From a virus, in IMG/VR virus record IMGVR_UViG_3300032285_001524, positions 1 through 49,252 of that record: a DNA stretch of 49,252 nt; one strand, written 5' to 3'. Position 1 is the first letter of the stretch. Every line of letters starts with the position of its first letter. The notes under the pieces were generated by a model. That model made no database searches, was not told the DNA's origin, and saw only the letters and a list, made by a program, of their open reading frames with translations. Below are positions 46,354 through 49,252 of this stretch, in pieces. Both the position numbers and the translations under genes were made by a program.

Positions 46354-47259
46354 ATGTATTACTCTGACTTAGTTACCTCAGTTCAAGATACCATCGAGAA
46401 TACGTTCCCGACGGTAGATATGAATCGCATGATTGAGCAGGTGGAGCAGCGCATCTATAACACGGTGCAGCTGCCCAGTTTGCGTAAAAATGTGACGGGT
46501 ACTCTAACAAGTGGTAATAAATATTTAGCAGCCCCAGACGATTTTTTGTCGGTATATTCTCTTGCCGTATTCCCTGTTGATAGTACTTCAAGTAATTATT
46601 TATATCTTTTAAACAAAGATGTAAACTTTATCCGTGAAGCTTATCCTGATCCAACATACACAGGACAACCCAAGCATTATGCAATCTTTGGGCCACAGTC
46701 TAATAATCAAGCTGAGTTAACATTCATTATTGGGCCAACACCCAATATGTCTTATAGTGCTGAATTGCATTATTATTTCTATCCTGATTCAATCATTCAA
46801 GCTGCCATTAATGGTGTTTCTATTTACAACGCTGGGTCGGGGTATACCAATGGGACATATTACAATGTTAGTCTTAATGGCGGCACTGGTAATTCTGCTA
46901 CCGCCACTATTGTTGTATCTGGTGGGATTGTCACCGCAGTAACGCTCATTGGCAGGGGATGCTATTACGCTGTTGGTGATTTGCTTACCGCAACAGTTGA
47001 TGGTGGATTAGGTTTACAAATTCAAGTAACATCAATTACCAATGTCAATGGAGAGACATGGGTTGGTGATAACTTTGATTCAGCTTTGTTAAACGGTGTA
47101 TTGGTGGAAGCTGCCAGGTACATTAAAGCAGAAACTGAAACTGTTAACTTTTACAAAGACATGTATACCAGTTCTATTGCTCTTCTCAAGAACTTGGGGG
47201 ATGGCAAACTTCGGATGGATGCTTATCGTGATGGTCAATTGAGGTTACCAGTTGTATGA
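46354..47259 (+). CDS. Second adaptor-like protein with beta insertion
   Basis: 301 residues from the ATG at 46354, which follows the upstream stop; the frame open further up belongs to another gene. MYYSDLVTSVQDTIENTFPT, then MIEQVEQRIYNTVQLPSLRK and LAAPDDFLSVYSLAVFP are typical of the phage adaptor group. Residues about 155-230 (IYNAGSGYTNGTYYNVSLNG and on) are a Gly/Thr-rich beta insertion seen in many environmental relatives. A ring in the tail stack is likely. Confidence 0.7.
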   Translation: MYYSDLVTSVQDTIENTFPTVDMNRMIEQVEQRIYNTVQLPSLRKNVTGTLTSGNKYLAAPDDFLSVYSLAVFPVDSTSSNYLYLLNKDVNFIREAYPDPTYTGQPKHYAIFGPQSNNQAELTFIIGPTPNMSYSAELHYYFYPDSIIQAAINGVSIYNAGSGYTNGTYYNVSLNGGTGNSATATIVVSGGIVTAVTLIGRGCYYAVGDLLTATVDGGLGLQIQVTSITNVNGETWVGDNFDSALLNGVLVEAARYIKAETETVNFYKDMYTSSIALLKNLGDGKLRMDAYRDGQLRLPVV

Positions 47260-47672
47260 GCATAGTCCAAACCCAGACCACGTCCTTTAAAGCTGAGCTT
47301 TATCAAGCGGTTCATAACCTATTGACGGATACACTTTATATGGCTCTGTATACGGGTTATGCTAATCTGAATGCAGCAACTACTGTTTACTCTGCAACCA
47401 ATGAGGTATCTGGTACGGGGTATACCCCAGGAGGAATCCAAGTTACCGGTGCAAGTGTAAACGTTTACACATACACAGCTTACGTTAATTTTAACAATGT
47501 GGTTTGGCCTAATTCACTGATTACGGCCAGATGCGGGTTGTTGTATAACGTAAGTAAAGGCAACAAATCCATTTGCGTCATTGATTTTGGGTCAGACAAG
47601 ACAATGACAAATTTCACCATTACAATGCCGGCAAACACATACACTACGGCGTTAATTCGCAGTTCAAACTAG
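47256..47672 (+). CDS. Tail-region structural protein
   Basis: A 138-residue protein. SFKAELYQAVHNLLTDTLYM and LYTGYANLNAATTVYSATNE, GYTPGGIQVTG, NNVVWPNSLITARCGLLYN match a recurring beta-sandwich protein of phage tails. It overlaps the adaptor stop by 4 bp. The palindrome at 47453 lies mid-gene and is read SVNVYT. Confidence 0.65.
   Translation: MSIVQTQTTSFKAELYQAVHNLLTDTLYMALYTGYANLNAATTVYSATNEVSGTGYTPGGIQVTGASVNVYTYTAYVNFNNVVWPNSLITARCGLLYNVSKGNKSICVIDFGSDKTMTNFTITMPANTYTTALIRSSN
47453..47472. repeat. Dispersed palindrome, copy 13
   Basis: AAGTGTAAACGTTTACACAT, nearly perfect, in frame as A|AGT|GTA|AAC|GTT|TAC|ACA. Confidence 0.85.
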
Positions 47673-47680
47673 GAGTCACC

Positions 47681-48289
47681 ATGACAAACGAAACTCAAGG
47701 ATGTGGAGATTACGCAGTAGCTACTCTCCAAACAAATGCAAAAGCTCCCGAGGGGATGGGCATTGAAGGTTGGTATCACGTTGTTTGCCATGATGCAAAC
47801 GGCAATTTGAAGTGGGAAGAAAAGTTCCCTAACTTGGTGGTTGCTATCGGTAAGCAGTTGATGCTTGATACTTTGCTGAGAACATCAGGAACCTATACGA
47901 CTGTTGGCCCATTTTTGGGATTAACGAATGCAACTTTAACTCCAGCTGCAACAGACACCATGACCACATTGGTTGGTGGCGGTAAAGAGTTCACTGCTTA
48001 TACGGTTGGCGGTTCTGCGGTTCGTGGTACGGCAGTATTTGCTGCGTCTACCTCTACAGGTTCTACGCCATCTAACGTGACTTCAAGTACTGCTACGGCA
48101 ATTACTTACACCATCACAGGTGGTGGCGGTACGATTTACGGATGTTTCTTGGTGACAGGTACAGGAGCTGTAAGCACACAAAGCTCTACAGCAGGTACTT
48201 TGTATTCTGAGGGTAACTTCAGCACAGCCAAGACTACAACCGCAGGTGATACCGTATCAGTGACATACAGCACAACTGCTACAAGTTAA
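47681..48289 (+). CDS. Tail-region structural protein
   Basis: A 202-residue protein. The N-terminal GWYHVVCHDANGNLKWEEKF and PNLVVAIGKQLMLDTLLR are a recurring phage tail-protein start. The remainder is Thr/Ser/Gly rich strands (GGGGTIYGCFLVTGTGAVST). GGAG upstream. Fibre or receptor-binding subunit possible. Confidence 0.65.
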   Translation: MTNETQGCGDYAVATLQTNAKAPEGMGIEGWYHVVCHDANGNLKWEEKFPNLVVAIGKQLMLDTLLRTSGTYTTVGPFLGLTNATLTPAATDTMTTLVGGGKEFTAYTVGGSAVRGTAVFAASTSTGSTPSNVTSSTATAITYTITGGGGTIYGCFLVTGTGAVSTQSSTAGTLYSEGNFSTAKTTTAGDTVSVTYSTTATS

Positions 48290-48299
48290 GGAGTCCTAA

Positions 48300-48788
48300 A
48301 TGGCTCTAGTTCTAGCGGATCGTGTTCAACAGACAGGGACGGCCAATACAACTGTTAGCTTTACCTTAACGGGTAGCGTAGCGGGGTTTCAGTCGTTCAC
48401 TGCTATTGGTAACACGAATACGACCTATTACGCAGCAACAGACACTTCTGGGAATTGGGAAGCGGGAATAGGTACGTACGCTACAGGGGGTACATTAACC
48501 CGTACAACCATTTTGGCTTCTAGTAACTCAGGGTCTGCGGTTACATTCAGCGGTACTGTAACGGTATTTGTTACCTACCCTGCCGAAAAGTCAGTAAATT
48601 TAGATGCATCCAATGTAGCAAATGCGCCTATATTTGCGTCTACAAATGGCTTGATGGTCAATAATCAAACTGTTGGAACTTCCTATTCCATCCCAAGCGG
48701 GTATGCGGCTTCATCGGTTGGGCCAATTACTTTGAACTCTGGTGTATCTGTTACTGTGCCTAGCGGCTCTAGGTGGGTGGTGCTGTAA
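48300..48788 (+). CDS. Fibre-type tail protein
   Basis: A 162-residue protein. ALVLADRVQQTGTANTTVSF, GSVAGFQSFTAIGNTNTTYY and WEAGIGTYATGGTLTRTTIL, then FVTYPAEKSVN are the well-known DRVQ.T and TYP.EK.V motifs of phage fibre-associated proteins. The C-terminus is beta-rich (IPSGYAASSVGPITLNSGV). The TAA overlaps the next ATG. Confidence 0.7.
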   Translation: MALVLADRVQQTGTANTTVSFTLTGSVAGFQSFTAIGNTNTTYYAATDTSGNWEAGIGTYATGGTLTRTTILASSNSGSAVTFSGTVTVFVTYPAEKSVNLDASNVANAPIFASTNGLMVNNQTVGTSYSIPSGYAASSVGPITLNSGVSVTVPSGSRWVVL

Positions 48789-49252
48789 TGTTTGGCTTAT
48801 CCGCTTTCGCCCAATCCCCGTTTGCTGCAACGGGTAGCAATCAGTACACATTTTCAATTACTGAAGATTCAGGCTTGGCGGATGTGTTGGCTATTGCGGC
48901 TCAGTTTGCCGTTTCCCAAACAGAAGCATTTACTTCTAACAACACCGATACAGAACAAGATTTGTTCTATGAGAGCATTGTGGAGGGATGGACGGGCGCA
49001 GACTCAAGCACACAGGCTTCTGCGTTCTACTTCACGGATACTGAAGGGCAGACAATTGGAGATGCTCAGACTGTCAATGCACAATTTGCGGCTACAGATA
49101 CAGAGAACACAGGGCTGGCGGATACCCCAACGATCACGGCTCAGTTTCCCTTGTCTAGGACAGAAAACTCTGGGTTGGCAGATTCCAGTACTCAGGCATC
49201 AGCGTTTGCGCAGTCAATTACAGAAGCGTCTACATTAGCTGATAACCCAACG
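48788..49252 (+). CDS. Tail-type repeat protein, 3' end cut by window edge
   Basis: Frame open from the ATG at 48788 (overlapping TAA) to the right edge, at least 155 residues. After MFGLSAFAQSPFAATGSNQY it consists of imperfect repeats of about 20-25 residues with the cores TEDSGLAD, TENTGLAD and TENSGLAD alternating with AQF/ASAF strands. This suggests a beta-solenoid or fibre-shaft protein in the tail. The real length is unknown. Confidence 0.65.
   Translation, partial: MFGLSAFAQSPFAATGSNQYTFSITEDSGLADVLAIAAQFAVSQTEAFTSNNTDTEQDLFYESIVEGWTGADSSTQASAFYFTDTEGQTIGDAQTVNAQFAATDTENTGLADTPTITAQFPLSRTENSGLADSSTQASAFAQSITEASTLADNPT

Noticed and set aside
48792-49238. Long open frame near the right edge in another phase
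   Set aside because: The frame starting at the ATG at 48788, overlapping the previous stop, has clear TENSGLAD-type repeats and runs to the edge. The other frame is basic, Leu/Arg rich and a shadow of it.
1-49252. Terminal repeat or direct circular join of the window ends
   Set aside because: The two ends share no sequence, and a direct join would interrupt both the tail repeat gene and the endolysin gene. The window is a cut from a larger molecule.

Overview
The window is most of the genome of a double-stranded DNA tailed bacteriophage, cut at both ends: an endolysin gene runs off the left edge and a tail-type gene runs off the right edge. The two edges do not join in frame and no terminal repeat is visible, so some sequence is missing between them. 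The morphogenesis set (large terminase, about 820-residue portal, scaffold-like protein, 303-residue capsid protein, two head-to-tail adaptor-like proteins, a nozzle-like protein, very large internal virion proteins, no tape measure or sheath) points to a short-tailed, P22/podovirus-like phage. Protein types resemble those of phages from freshwater metagenomes. A proteobacterial host is plausible but is inference. No integrase, CI-type repressor, DNA polymerase or RNA polymerase gene was seen.

Layout. (1) 3-15570, rightward: end of the late operon, with endolysin, nozzle-like protein, C1q-like protein, three large low-complexity or internal virion proteins and a 1873-residue polyvalent protein with a ParB-like domain and a HELIH zincin motif. 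(2) 18714-15567, leftward: recombination operon with PD-(D/E)XK nuclease, coiled-coil protein, ERF annealase, SSB-like protein, a conserved unknown, an RHH-type protein, a zinc-finger ORF and an HNH-like protein. (3) 18811-26037, rightward: VRR-NUC nuclease, terminator, about 0.8 kb of non-coding structured sequence with a predicted promoter-plus-terminator small RNA, then a tightly overlapping operon of small genes ending in a ParB-like protein, an SF2 helicase and a TOPRIM protein. (4) 31317-26015, leftward: 23 small, mostly unknown genes. (5) 31402-49252, rightward: packaging, capsid and tail genes.

Two divergent control regions (18715-18810 and 31318-31401) launch the four gene blocks. 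They share sequence blocks in the same order, so they look like copies of one module. The two convergent junctions (15567-15570 and 26015-26037) are stop-to-stop overlaps with no obvious terminator.

The most striking unexplained signal is a dispersed palindrome, consensus AAGTGTAAACGTTTACACTT, found 13 times in good form across 46 kb, mostly inside genes. Nine of eleven coding copies are read in one phase (S-V-N-V-Y-T). The other two are in a phase where the consensus would contain TAA, and both carry the substitution that turns it into AAA. The phage encodes a ParB-like protein with a helix-turn-helix that is an obvious candidate binder; a LacI/GalR-type host regulator is the main alternative. 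A second repeat family, TTGATTTACTTG, sits just upstream of successive translation starts in the leftward small-gene block and resembles the start-associated sequences known from some mycobacteriophages. Fourteen of the genes listed here are shorter than 60 codons and were found by following ATGA-type overlaps.
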